DNA of 21,757 nucleotides from Deltaproteobacteria bacterium (GTDB lineage: Bacteria > Myxococcota_A > UBA9160 > UBA4427), in NCBI GenBank assembly GCA_011051925.1, contig DRKE01000210.1:1-21757 (forward strand), in the 5' to 3' direction. The notes under the pieces are model-generated. The model worked only from the letters and a program-made list of their open reading frames with translations, ran no database searches and was not told where the DNA came from. Of the stretch, positions 1 through 7,772 are shown piece by piece. The translations under genes and the position numbers were made by a program. The stretch's first letter is position 1. The number at the start of each line of letters is the position of its first letter.

Positions 1-17
1 AAGGGTTCGACGCCCAT
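1..17 (-). CDS. 5' end of an unidentified gene cut by the window edge (possibly tyrA or aroA)
   Basis: An ATG at 17-15 overlaps the TGA stop of hisC by one base (TGATG), the same coupled arrangement seen throughout this window. Only about five codons (M-G-V-E-P) are visible, so the product cannot be read. In many bacteria pheA-hisC is followed by prephenate dehydrogenase (tyrA) or EPSP synthase (aroA), which would fit. That is inference from context only. Confidence 0.45.
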
Positions 18-1120
18 CACGCTTCACCTCCTGCCGCCCGGATCTCGGCAAGGGACTTGATCAGGCGTTCGTTCTCCTCGGGCAGCCCGATCGAGATCCG
101 CACGTATTCCGCCAGGCCGAAGCCGGTCATCGGCCGGACGATCACCCCCTTCGCCAGCAGCGCGTCGAAGACGTCGGGCCCCGTCCTCGCGAGGATGAAA
201 TTCGCGTCAGTCGGCCAGGTTTCGATCCCCATCCGTCCGAGCTCGGACGAGAGATACTCGACCCCCAGCTCGTTGTTCTCGAGTGTACGCCGGACGTGAT
301 CACGGTCGTCGAGTGCCGCGAGAGCGGCCACCTCGGCCATCCGATTGACGTTGAAGGGATGACGCGCCCGCTCGAGGTAGCTCGCCAACCCGGGATCGCA
401 GACGCCATAGCCGATCCGGATGCCGGCCAGACCATGGATCTTCGAGAAGGTCCGCAGGACCAGCGTTCCCGGCCGCGAAGCCGTGAGCGCGAGAACGTCC
501 GGAAAGTCGTCACGGCGATTGAATTCGAAATACGCCTCGTCGACGACCAGCACGACATCGTCGGGCAACGCGCCCACGAAGCGGTCGAAAGCGCGGGCCC
601 CGAAGCTCGTCCCCGTCGGGTTGTTGGGATTGCAGAGCATCACGATGCGCGTTCGATCCGTGATCGCAGCGGCCATCGCGTCGAGATCGTGCACGAAATC
701 CGCATCGAGGGGAACCGCCACGCTCCGCGCGCCCATCCCCTGGATCACGATCGGGTACATCGCGAAGGAAGGCCAGGCATGAACGACCTCGTCCCCCGGC
801 CCGAGCAGCGTCTTGGCGACGAGTTCCAGGATCTCGTCCCCGCCGCAGCCGAAGACGAGCTGGTCTTCCGCGACGCCCAGCCGCGCGGAAAGCGCTGCCC
901 GAAGCGCGAAGCACGCGCCGTCCGGATAGCGGTGGATCTCGCCCGCGGCGTTTCGCATCGCTTCGACCGCGCGGGGCGAGGGGCCCAGGGGATTCTCGTT
1001 GGAAGCGAGCTTGATCGACTCGCGGATCCCGAGTTCCCGCTCGAGTTCTTCCATCGGCTTGCCCGGCTCGTAGGGCGCCAGATTCCGGATATGCGGCCTG
1101 ACGAGATCGGCCAGACTCAT
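17..1120 (-). CDS. hisC: Histidinol-phosphate / aromatic aminotransferase (HisC family)
   Basis: This is a PLP-dependent class I/II aminotransferase of 367 aa, the normal HisC length. It transfers an amino group between glutamate and imidazole-acetol phosphate; many homologues also act on phenylpyruvate or 4-hydroxyphenylpyruvate. Visible motifs are SNENPLGPSP (about 40-49), CNPNNPTG (163-170), the PLP-contacting D194 in VVDEAYFEF, the Schiff-base lysine K227 in TFSKIHGLAG, and R235 in GIRIGYG. The ATG overlaps the pheA stop by four bases (ATGA), and an AGGAGG Shine-Dalgarno sits at 1136-1131, inside the end of pheA. Lying between pheA and what may be tyrA, it could serve mainly as the Phe/Tyr aminotransferase; sequence alone does not separate that from a histidine-pathway role. 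No other his gene is in the window. Confidence 0.93.
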   Translation of the reverse strand: MSLADLVRPHIRNLAPYEPGKPMEELERELGIRESIKLASNENPLGPSPRAVEAMRNAAGEIHRYPDGACFALRAALSARLGVAEDQLVFGCGGDEILELVAKTLLGPGDEVVHAWPSFAMYPIVIQGMGARSVAVPLDADFVHDLDAMAAAITDRTRIVMLCNPNNPTGTSFGARAFDRFVGALPDDVVLVVDEAYFEFNRRDDFPDVLALTASRPGTLVLRTFSKIHGLAGIRIGYGVCDPGLASYLERARHPFNVNRMAEVAALAALDDRDHVRRTLENNELGVEYLSSELGRMGIETWPTDANFILARTGPDVFDALLAKGVIVRPMTGFGLAEYVRISIGLPEENERLIKSLAEIRAAGGEA

Positions 1121-2289
1121 CGCTCCACTGCCTCCTCACGTGCCCCGATCACCTCGAGCGCCCTCGGAAAAGAACCCAGGACCTTGTACGAGGCCGCGAT
1201 CTCGGCCGCTTCATCGAGGGCGCGTCGCACGTCGGGTTCGTCCTGGTGGCCCTCGAGATCGACGATGAAATTGTACTCCCAGGGCTTTCCCTTCATCGGT
1301 CGAGACTGCACGGCCGTCAGATTGACCCCATGTCTCGCGAAGGGACCCAGCAGGTCGTGAAGCGCACCCGACTGGTCACGGCGAACGGTGAAGATCGCAC
1401 TCGTGAGATCCTGGCCCGACGGAGCCGGGGTCTCGCGTCCGACCACGAGAAAACGCGTGGTGTTCCCGCGATGGTCCTCGATCCCCGATGCGATCGTCAG
1501 CAGATCGTAGACCTCGGCGGTCACCTCGGAGCCGATCGAAGCCACCTTTTCGTCCGCATGGGCGAGCTGGGCCGCCGCCGCCGTGCTCGTCGTCTCGATC
1601 GTTTCGATTCCATGGAGATTCGCATCCAGCCAGCCGCGACATTGGGCCAGCGGTTGCGGGTGGGAAGCGACCTTCTGGATGTCCTGCAGACGGCCGGTGC
1701 GGGACATCAGGTGTTGTGAGATCTCGAGCTTGATCTCGCTGCAGATCGTCACATCGGTCTCGACCAGGGCATCGAAGGTGACGGTGATGGGTCCTTCGAT
1801 CGTGTTCTCGACCGGAACCACGCCGAAATGGGTATCGCCCCTTTCGGTCAACGTGAAGACGTCGCGGAGCGTCGTGACCGGGACGAGATCCACCTGGGCG
1901 CCGAACTGGCGACTCGCGGCCTGATGACTGAACGTGCCGTCCGGTCCGAGGAAGGCGACCCGGACCCGTTCTTCGAGGGAACGCGTCGCCGAGATGATCT
2001 CCCTGTAGACGTGGGGAATCGCGGCATTCGGGAAGGGCCCCGGGTTGTTCTCCATCAGCGAGTGGACGAGGTCGCGTTCGCGCGCCGCGACATAGATCGG
2101 CCCCATCCGCCCGCCCTGCTTCAGGTCGCCCACGCGCTTGACGCAATGGGCGCGGCGGTTCAGCAGGCCCAGGATCTCCCGATCGATCGAGTCGATCTCG
2201 GCTCGCATCGAGGACAGGGCTTCCGCGATCTCGGGGCTCGCGTCCTGAGCCACGACGCGCTCGCCGTCGGTCTGCTTCGCTTGCGACAT
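1117..2289 (-). CDS. pheA: Bifunctional chorismate mutase / prephenate dehydratase with ACT domain
   Basis: A cytosolic enzyme of 390 aa that converts chorismate to prephenate and then phenylpyruvate, the committed steps to phenylalanine. Domains in order: AroQ-type chorismate mutase (about 24-106, starting MRAEIDSIDREIL), prephenate dehydratase (about 110-285, with AFLGPDGTFS, VPVENTIEG and the catalytic NTTRFLVVG), and a C-terminal ACT domain (about 297-378). The ACT domain shows GALHDLL and QSRPMKGKPWEYNF; the usual Phe-binding ESRP motif reads QSRP here. The ATG at 2289 is chosen because the mutase domain follows it at normal distance. A GGGGA lies upstream, and the in-frame codons further upstream (to 2355) look like non-family sequence. 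It is the first gene of the operon with hisC and is probably feedback-inhibited by phenylalanine. Confidence 0.95.
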   Translation of the reverse strand: MSQAKQTDGERVVAQDASPEIAEALSSMRAEIDSIDREILGLLNRRAHCVKRVGDLKQGGRMGPIYVAARERDLVHSLMENNPGPFPNAAIPHVYREIISATRSLEERVRVAFLGPDGTFSHQAASRQFGAQVDLVPVTTLRDVFTLTERGDTHFGVVPVENTIEGPITVTFDALVETDVTICSEIKLEISQHLMSRTGRLQDIQKVASHPQPLAQCRGWLDANLHGIETIETTSTAAAAQLAHADEKVASIGSEVTAEVYDLLTIASGIEDHRGNTTRFLVVGRETPAPSGQDLTSAIFTVRRDQSGALHDLLGPFARHGVNLTAVQSRPMKGKPWEYNFIVDLEGHQDEPDVRRALDEAAEIAASYKVLGSFPRALEVIGAREEAVER

Positions 2290-2720
2290 CGCGGGCGGTC
2301 CCCGGCCACATGGTTCCCGGCGCGTGGTTCGCGGCCGGCCGACCCGTGGCGACATCCTGACGGCTATGCCCGATCGAGGGAATCACGTTCGGCCTTCGAA
2401 CGAATCGCTCGACGCGACGCGGATCGGGATGGCTCCCCCGACCCACGCGGACGGTTCGGATCGGGGAAAAGTAGCTAACCCCCTGAATTTGCAGGCGCAT
2501 CATATCGGACGGGCCTCCGTGCCGCAATTCGGCGCGGACGGTTTTCCCTCTAAAAGCAAGGGCTTACCCAATTCGCTGCCCGATCCCCCCGAGAATCCGC
2601 CGACATTGCGCCAGTGTCTTCCTAAGTGGCTGTAAACACGAGGTTTTCAACGCCGGCCCCGATTCAAGGGAACGCGACCGGTGGACGATACGATGGACGA
2701 ATGATCCAGCCCGAGGCACG
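2290..2720. other. Divergent intergenic region between pheA and the diguanylate cyclase gene
   Basis: About 430 bases separate the two divergent start codons. The right half (about 2460-2680) is noticeably AT-richer than the flanking genes. It holds the pheA promoter candidate and leaves an untranslated leader of about 200 nt before the pheA ATG. No Phe-codon-rich leader peptide or obvious attenuator with a U-tract was seen in that leader. A short inverted repeat (GTTCG / CGAAC) lies near 2392-2406. I did not find a convincing plus-strand promoter for the cyclase gene. Confidence 0.6.
2499..2527 (-). promoter_or_regulatory. Sigma70-like promoter for the pheA-hisC operon
   Basis: On the minus strand a -35 element TTGCGG (2527-2522) and a -10 element TATGAT (2504-2499) are separated by exactly 17 bases. 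TATGAT differs from the consensus by one base. It points toward pheA and lies in the AT-richer part of the intergenic region. The predicted transcription start is near 2491. Confidence 0.6.
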
Positions 2721-2724
2721 ATGA
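2701..2724 (+). CDS. Seven-residue upstream mini-ORF overlapping the diguanylate cyclase start
   Basis: ATG at 2701 opens a seven-codon frame (M-I-Q-P-E-A-R) whose TGA overlaps the ATG of the next gene by an ATGA at 2721-2724. The GAGG that could serve the cyclase start lies inside it at 2713-2716. It may couple translation of the cyclase, or it may be chance. Confidence 0.2.
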   Translation: MIQPEAR

Positions 2725-4406
2725 GTCCGCCGCACCCTCAAACCGGCACTTCGACGAAGCACGTCCGCCGCCATGCCCCGCTGAAGAGCGTTTCGACGCG
2801 GATCATCCTCTGCGTCTTCCTGTCGACTCTGCTGACGGCCCTGGTCGTGAGCTGGCTCAGCGTCGGCGCGATCCATCAGGACGTGCGACAGCGAACCCGG
2901 GAACGGATCCACTCGATCGTCGAAGCCCGGAGGCGGAGCCTGGAAACCTGGATGGACGAGGCGGCGACGGCCCTCGAGAAAGCCACGGCGCCCGGAACGG
3001 GATGGCGTCGGGCCCTGGAAGGCAGTCTCGCGGACCTCGAGCGACAACCCTTCTCGAGTCGCCGTTGGGTCGCCGCGGACCTCGAGACGGCGGAGTCCCC
3101 CCTCGAGCCAGGCACGTCGAACGACCTGCCCGATCCCCCGGCCGGGCTCCGCGGCTATTTCGACGAATTCACGCTGCGCTCCGGCCAGAACGACCCTTCG
3201 CGGCAGTCGTCGGGCTGTCTTTCGACACGGATCGGATTCGGGGCGGATCATGAACGACCCCGGGCCACACTCTCGGGATGTCTTTCGCGTGCGGCGCTGC
3301 TCGAGATGCTCCAGTCGCCGGGCCGAGAACTTCATGGCCTCCGACTGCTCCTCACCGACGCCGGTGGACGCGTGATCCTGGCGACCGGGGCCGGCGCCGA
3401 CTCGCGGATCGGAGACCGTCTTCCCCTGACGGATTTCCTGCCTCCCCACGACCGTTCCCTCGCCGACTATCGGGATCCCGACGGCCAACGCCTGGTCGGG
3501 GGACTCTCGCCACTCGGGGACACCGACTGGAAGCTCGCGGCCGAGGTCGAGCATGCCCGAGCCTTCGCACCGGCCATCGCCATCACCCGCCAGATCTTCA
3601 TCGTCGATGTCTGCATCATCCTTCTCTTCAGTGTTCTCGCCTACAAGATCACCCTCGCGATCATGAAGCCGATCGAAGCCCTCTCCGAGGGCGCCCGGCG
3701 GATCACGGAGGGAAACGTCGACTACCAGATCCCGCTTCCGGACAACAATGACGATGAACTCGGCCTGCTCACGAGAACCTTCAACGACATGATGGAGAAG
3801 CTGCGGAACAGTCAGCTCGAGATCGAACAGGACCGCTTGCGCCTGGCTGAACAGAACGAGGAACTCCAACGCGCCAACGAGATCCTCTCCCAGCTCTCGA
3901 TCACGGATGGCCTCACCAAACTCCACAACCATCGCTACTTCCAGGACCATCTCGTGCGCGAGATCAAGCGGATCAAACGGACCCAGGCGCCGCTCTCGAT
4001 GATCCTGCTCGACATCGACGACTTCAAGCTCCTGAACGACACCCATGGCCACGCTGCGGGGGACGAAGTCCTGATGAGTCTCGCCTCGATCATGAACGAC
4101 TCGGCCCGGGAATCCGACCTGATCGCCCGCTATGGAGGCGAGGAGTTCGTGATCCTGATGCCGAATACCGACCTCGCGGGCGCGGTCCATCTGGCCGAGA
4201 AGATCCGCATGGCCGTCGAATCGACCCGCCTCATCATCGGCGACGGGATGAAACCGATCGAGATCACGATCTCCCTCGGCGTCGCGACCTTCAATGGCAG
4301 TCGACGGGAATTCTTCGCGGAGGCCGACCGGGCGCTCTACCAGGCCAAGGCGGCGGGCAAGAACTGCGTGATCATCGCCGGATCGGATTCATCCCGGGAC
4401 GCTTGA
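2721..4406 (+). CDS. Membrane diguanylate cyclase with periplasmic sensor, HAMP and GGDEF domains
   Basis: Makes the second messenger cyclic di-GMP from two GTP. The 561-aa protein has a basic N-terminus, TM1 (about 27-50), a periplasmic region of about 240 residues that ends like a dCACHE/PDC sensor (DTDWKLAAEVEHA), TM2 (about 291-314), a HAMP linker (about 315-365), a coiled coil rich in E and Q (about 362-392) and a GGDEF domain (about 393-555). The catalytic motif GGEEF (472-476) is intact. The allosteric I-site RESD (463-466) stands at the usual spacing before it, so product inhibition is expected. The periplasmic part has two cysteines (C166, C187) that could pair. The ligand is unknown. 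No EAL or HD-GYP domain is present. It is transcribed divergently from pheA, and coaE follows 31 bases downstream. Confidence 0.93.
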   Translation: MSPPHPQTGTSTKHVRRHAPLKSVSTRIILCVFLSTLLTALVVSWLSVGAIHQDVRQRTRERIHSIVEARRRSLETWMDEAATALEKATAPGTGWRRALEGSLADLERQPFSSRRWVAADLETAESPLEPGTSNDLPDPPAGLRGYFDEFTLRSGQNDPSRQSSGCLSTRIGFGADHERPRATLSGCLSRAALLEMLQSPGRELHGLRLLLTDAGGRVILATGAGADSRIGDRLPLTDFLPPHDRSLADYRDPDGQRLVGGLSPLGDTDWKLAAEVEHARAFAPAIAITRQIFIVDVCIILLFSVLAYKITLAIMKPIEALSEGARRITEGNVDYQIPLPDNNDDELGLLTRTFNDMMEKLRNSQLEIEQDRLRLAEQNEELQRANEILSQLSITDGLTKLHNHRYFQDHLVREIKRIKRTQAPLSMILLDIDDFKLLNDTHGHAAGDEVLMSLASIMNDSARESDLIARYGGEEFVILMPNTDLAGAVHLAEKIRMAVESTRLIIGDGMKPIEITISLGVATFNGSRREFFAEADRALYQAKAAGKNCVIIAGSDSSRDA

Positions 4407-4437
4407 GTCCGACTCGCGACTTCGCGATCCTGTCCGC

Positions 4438-5082
4438 ATGACGGTCATTCTCGGACTCTCCGGCGGCATCGGATCGGGCAAGAGCACGGTCACGCGAATC
4501 CTCGACGAACTCGGTGCGGTCACCATCGACGCGGACGCCCTCGTCCACGAGATGCAGGCTGCCGGTCAACCGATGCTCGCGGAGATCGCCGCGACCTTCG
4601 GGGATGACGTGATCGCCGCGGACGGCTCCCTCGATCGGGAGGCACTCGGCGCGATCGTGTTCCGTGACGACGAGGCACGCGCCCGACTCGGCGCGATCGT
4701 GCATCCCCCCGTCATCGCCGAAATGATGCGCCGCGCGAAGCAGGCGGTCGACGAAGGCGTTCCCCTCGTCGTGCTCGACATCCCCCTGCTCTTCGAAGGT
4801 CGCCTGAACGGACGCGGAAGTGGCGCGCTGATGGATTTCGATGCGACCGTCTGCGTCTGGGTCGATCCGGAAACCCAGATCCAACGAACGATGGCTCGGG
4901 ACGGCTGCACGCGGGAGGAGGCCGAGCGACGCATCGCAGCCCAGCTCCCCATCGACCGGAAACGAGAGCTGGCCGACTACATGATCGACAATTCCGGATC
5001 GATCGACGAAACCCGCCGGCAGGTCGAAGAACTGGTGCGTGGGTTGACCGGGGGCCGACTCAGCGGCGCAGCGGCTTCTTGA
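4438..5082 (+). CDS. coaE: Dephospho-CoA kinase
   Basis: Catalyses the last step of coenzyme A synthesis, ATP-dependent phosphorylation of the ribose 3'-hydroxyl of dephospho-CoA, in the cytosol. The 214-aa length is typical of the family. The N-terminal P-loop GGIGSGKST (9-17) follows the first strand directly, and the family motifs TIDADALVHE, IVHPPV and DIPLLFEG are present, as is the C-terminal IDNSGSIDET. It lies 31 bases after the diguanylate cyclase gene and may share its transcript. Its last 23 bases overlap the 3' end of trpA, which is read from the other strand. Confidence 0.95.
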   Translation: MTVILGLSGGIGSGKSTVTRILDELGAVTIDADALVHEMQAAGQPMLAEIAATFGDDVIAADGSLDREALGAIVFRDDEARARLGAIVHPPVIAEMMRRAKQAVDEGVPLVVLDIPLLFEGRLNGRGSGALMDFDATVCVWVDPETQIQRTMARDGCTREEAERRIAAQLPIDRKRELADYMIDNSGSIDETRRQVEELVRGLTGGRLSGAAAS

Positions 5083-5893
5083 GCGCCTCGACGAAGCGGC
5101 CGACCTCGTCGACGGCCCTCGCCCGCGCGGAGCTGTCCTTCGAGACATCCCGCATCGCCGATTCGATCGTGTCCACGATCGCGCTGCCCACGACGACACC
5201 GTCCGCGTAGGCGCCGATCTCCCGGGCATGCTCCGGAGTCGCCACTCCGAATCCAACGCAGACGGGCACGTCGCCAAGAGACTGCGCCAGACGGACCCTT
5301 TCCTCGATTCCCCGTCCGACGCTGGCCCGGGCACCCGTCACGCCTTGCAGGGAGACGTAGTAGAGGAACCCACGGGTCTCGCGCACGAGCATCTCGAGCC
5401 GCTCCCGCGGCGTCGTCGGCGCCGCGAGCAGGATGGGATCGATTCCCCGGGCGCGACAAGGGTCGAGATAGGGCGCGCCATCCTCGGGCGTGAGGTCGGG
5501 AATGATGACGCCGTCGACGCCGACCTCCCTCGCCGCCTTCGCGAAGGCCTCGGCGCCCATCGCATGGACCGGATTCGCATACCCCATCAGGATGATCGGT
5601 TGTTCGACACGCGATCGGACCCGCTCGACGAGTCGGAGGATCGACCGCAGATGGGTCCCCCGCGCGAGCGCTCGCGCGCTGGAACGCTGGATCGTGGGGC
5701 CTTCCGCGGTCGGATCCGAGAAGGGAATCCCCAATTCGATCAGATCCGCTCCGGCCCCCGCCATCGCCAGCACGAGCGCCTCCGTCGTGTCGAGGTCGGG
5801 ATCCCCTGCCGTGAGAAAGGGGATCAGGGCTGCCTCGCCCTTGGCCCCCAACATCCGGAACCGCTCGGCGATGCGGCCCTCAGCACGCGCCAT
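5060..5893 (-). CDS. trpA: Tryptophan synthase alpha subunit
   Basis: Cleaves indole-3-glycerol phosphate to indole and glyceraldehyde 3-phosphate, passing indole through a tunnel to TrpB. The 277-aa TIM barrel is of normal length. The catalytic glutamate is E53 in LIELGIPFSDP. The second catalytic acid, Asp60 of the Salmonella enzyme (family motif LADGPTIQ), is glutamate here (E64 in TAEGPTIQ). Other family motifs are ILMGYANPV, GVIIPDLTPED, VSLQGVTGAR, VGFGVATPEH and DGVVVGSAIV. The start at 5893 shares one base with the trpB stop (TGATG) and has an AAGGAG eight bases upstream. It is the last gene of the operon and converges on coaE with a 23-bp overlap. Confidence 0.96.
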   Translation of the reverse strand: MARAEGRIAERFRMLGAKGEAALIPFLTAGDPDLDTTEALVLAMAGAGADLIELGIPFSDPTAEGPTIQRSSARALARGTHLRSILRLVERVRSRVEQPIILMGYANPVHAMGAEAFAKAAREVGVDGVIIPDLTPEDGAPYLDPCRARGIDPILLAAPTTPRERLEMLVRETRGFLYYVSLQGVTGARASVGRGIEERVRLAQSLGDVPVCVGFGVATPEHAREIGAYADGVVVGSAIVDTIESAMRDVSKDSSARARAVDEVGRFVEALKKPLRR

Positions 5894-7098
5894 CAAGACG
5901 GCTCCTTCCGGCGTGAAGCGAGGATCTTCCGAACCTCGTCGACGTCCTTGTCCCCGCGACCCGAGAGATTCACGAGAAGAATCGCATCCCGCGACATCGT
6001 GGGCGCGATCTTCAGGGCATGGGCGATGGCATGGGCACTCTCGAGCGCCGGAATGATGCCCTCGCTCCGGGAAAGAAGCTGAAAGGCCTCGAGTGCCTCG
6101 TCGTCGGTCGCGACCACGTATTCCGCACGTCCGACCTCGTGCAGCCACGCGTGCTCCGGACCGACCCCGGGATAGTCGAGACCGGCGGAGATCGAGTGAG
6201 CGGGAAAGATCTGACCGTCATCGTCGGAAAGAACGAGGGTCCGCTTGCCATGGAAGATTCCGGGCACACCCGTCGTGATCGTCGCTCCATGACGGCCCGA
6301 AGCGATGCCCTCGCCGCCAGGTTCGACCCCGATCAACCGGACCGACTCGTCCCCGATGAAGGGATGGAAGAGGCCGATCGCATTCGACCCCCCACCCACG
6401 CAGGCCACGAGCGCGTCCGGCAGCCGCCCCTCGACCTCGAGAATCTGCTCACGGGCCTCGATGCCGATCACCCGCTGGAAATCACGCACCATGGTCGGGT
6501 AGGGATGCGGCCCCATCACCGAGCCGATGCAGTAGTAGGTCGTCTCGACGTTCGTGACCCAGTCGCGCATCGCCTCGTTGATCGCGTCCTTGAGCGTTCG
6601 TGAGCCGCTCTCGACCGCGATGCATCTCGCACCGAGCAATTCCATCCGGAAGACGTTCAGCGCCTGACGCCGCATGTCTTCGGCGCCCATGTAGACCTCG
6701 CATTCGAGACCCAGCAGCGCCGCCGCAGTAGCCGACGCCACGCCATGCTGACCGGCACCGGTCTCGGCGATGATCCGCTTCTTTCCCATGTACCGCGCGA
6801 GGAGCGCCTGACCGAGAACGTTGTTGATCTTGTGGGCACCCGTATGGGCGAGATCCTCGCGTTTCAGGTAGATCCGGGCACCCCCGCAACGCTCGCTCGA
6901 GCGTTCCGCAAACGTGAGCGGCGTCGGACGACCTGCATAGTTCGCGAGAAGTCCATCCAGCTCGGCGCGATAGGCGGGGTCGGCGAGGATCCTGGCCGAC
7001 CGCTCGACGAGCTCGTCGAGCGCGGCGATCAGCATCTCGGGAACGAAGCGCCCGCCGAAATCGCCGAACATCCCCCGATCGTCGGGCTCGCTCTTCAA
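5893..7098 (-). CDS. trpB: Tryptophan synthase beta subunit
   Basis: PLP enzyme that condenses indole with serine to make tryptophan, in an alpha2-beta2 complex with TrpA. It is 401 aa long. Visible features are GDFGGRFVPE near the N-terminus, the PLP lysine K90 in HTGAHKINN, catalytic E112 in AETGAGQHG, the phosphate-binding GGGSNAIG (about 235-242) and the GRGDKD motif near the end. This is the TrpB1 type that partners with TrpA. The start is taken as TTG at 7098, giving a TTGA overlap with the trpF stop and a G-rich ribosome site (GGGGGG) five bases upstream. An ATG nine codons later (7071) is an alternative but is poorly spaced for a ribosome site. Confidence 0.96.
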   Translation of the reverse strand: MKSEPDDRGMFGDFGGRFVPEMLIAALDELVERSARILADPAYRAELDGLLANYAGRPTPLTFAERSSERCGGARIYLKREDLAHTGAHKINNVLGQALLARYMGKKRIIAETGAGQHGVASATAAALLGLECEVYMGAEDMRRQALNVFRMELLGARCIAVESGSRTLKDAINEAMRDWVTNVETTYYCIGSVMGPHPYPTMVRDFQRVIGIEAREQILEVEGRLPDALVACVGGGSNAIGLFHPFIGDESVRLIGVEPGGEGIASGRHGATITTGVPGIFHGKRTLVLSDDDGQIFPAHSISAGLDYPGVGPEHAWLHEVGRAEYVVATDDEALEAFQLLSRSEGIIPALESAHAIAHALKIAPTMSRDAILLVNLSGRGDKDVDEVRKILASRRKEPS

Positions 7099-7772
7099 CG
7101 CGTCCCCCCCGATCCCTCGGGCTCGCTGTCCGCGGCGCCCTCGATCGCTTCCTCCCGTGCGCGGACGGCCTCGACGAAGGCCCGCATCTTCGCGGGATCC
7201 TTCCGGTAGTCACGACCCTCGACGCCCGTCGCCACGTCGACGCCCCAGGGCGGGATCTCGCCCACGTCGGCGAGTGCGTCCGCCACGTTTTCCGGCGTGA
7301 GTCCGCCTGCGATGATCACGTCATAGCCACTCACGATGAGTTCCTCGGCCTCGCTCCAATCCCAGGCCTGCCCCTGCCCGCCGCCCTGATGAGGATGATC
7401 GAGCAGCAGGATCGATCCGGGATAGGTCTCGGCCGCCTCGTGGTCGGCACCGCGAATCGCCTTGATCGTCGAGAGATCGACCGCTTCGACTTCCTCCTCC
7501 GTCTCGTCGCCATGGAACTGGACGCGCTCGAAGGGGACCCGGCGCAGGATGCCATCGATCTTGTCCCAGGTGGCGTCCCGGAAGAGCGCGACCCGTTCGA
7601 CGTCGGTGCCCTCGACCGCCTCGCAGATGGCCAATGCCTGCTTGACATCGACCTCCCGAGGCGATCCCGTAACGAAGTTGACCCCGATCAGGTCGGCCCC
7701 GGCTTCGACGGCCGCGACGGCATCTTCAGGACTCCGAATACCACAGATCTTGATTCGTACGCTTCCGGTCAC
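7095..7772 (-). CDS. trpF: Phosphoribosylanthranilate isomerase
   Basis: Performs the Amadori rearrangement of N-(5-phosphoribosyl)anthranilate to CdRP. The 225-aa TIM barrel has the catalytic cysteine C10 in IKICGI, VQFHGDE, LLDHPHQ with the likely general-acid aspartate, and GGLTPENV as phosphate loop. Two usually strong motifs are altered: GGTGxxFDW reads GGQGQAWDW, and DVSSGVE reads DVATGVEG. The start codon is GTG at 7772, giving a GTGA overlap with the trpC stop, and a GGAGG lies five bases upstream. The last 20 or so residues are an acidic, glycine-rich tail that overlaps the trpB start. Length and operon position leave little doubt about function. Confidence 0.93.
   Translation of the reverse strand: MTGSVRIKICGIRSPEDAVAAVEAGADLIGVNFVTGSPREVDVKQALAICEAVEGTDVERVALFRDATWDKIDGILRRVPFERVQFHGDETEEEVEAVDLSTIKAIRGADHEAAETYPGSILLLDHPHQGGGQGQAWDWSEAEELIVSGYDVIIAGGLTPENVADALADVGEIPPWGVDVATGVEGRDYRKDPAKMRAFVEAVRAREEAIEGAADSEPEGSGGTR

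Noticed and set aside
2664..4190. 508-codon open frame on the minus strand across the diguanylate cyclase gene
   Set aside because: Its translation has no recognisable domain, and the opposite strand encodes clear TM, HAMP and GGDEF domains. Long antisense frames are expected at this GC content.
5894..6148. N-terminal extension of trpA in the longest open frame
   Set aside because: The extra 85 residues overlap trpB in another frame and do not resemble TrpA; the ATG at 5893 has a good ribosome site and a normal N-terminus.
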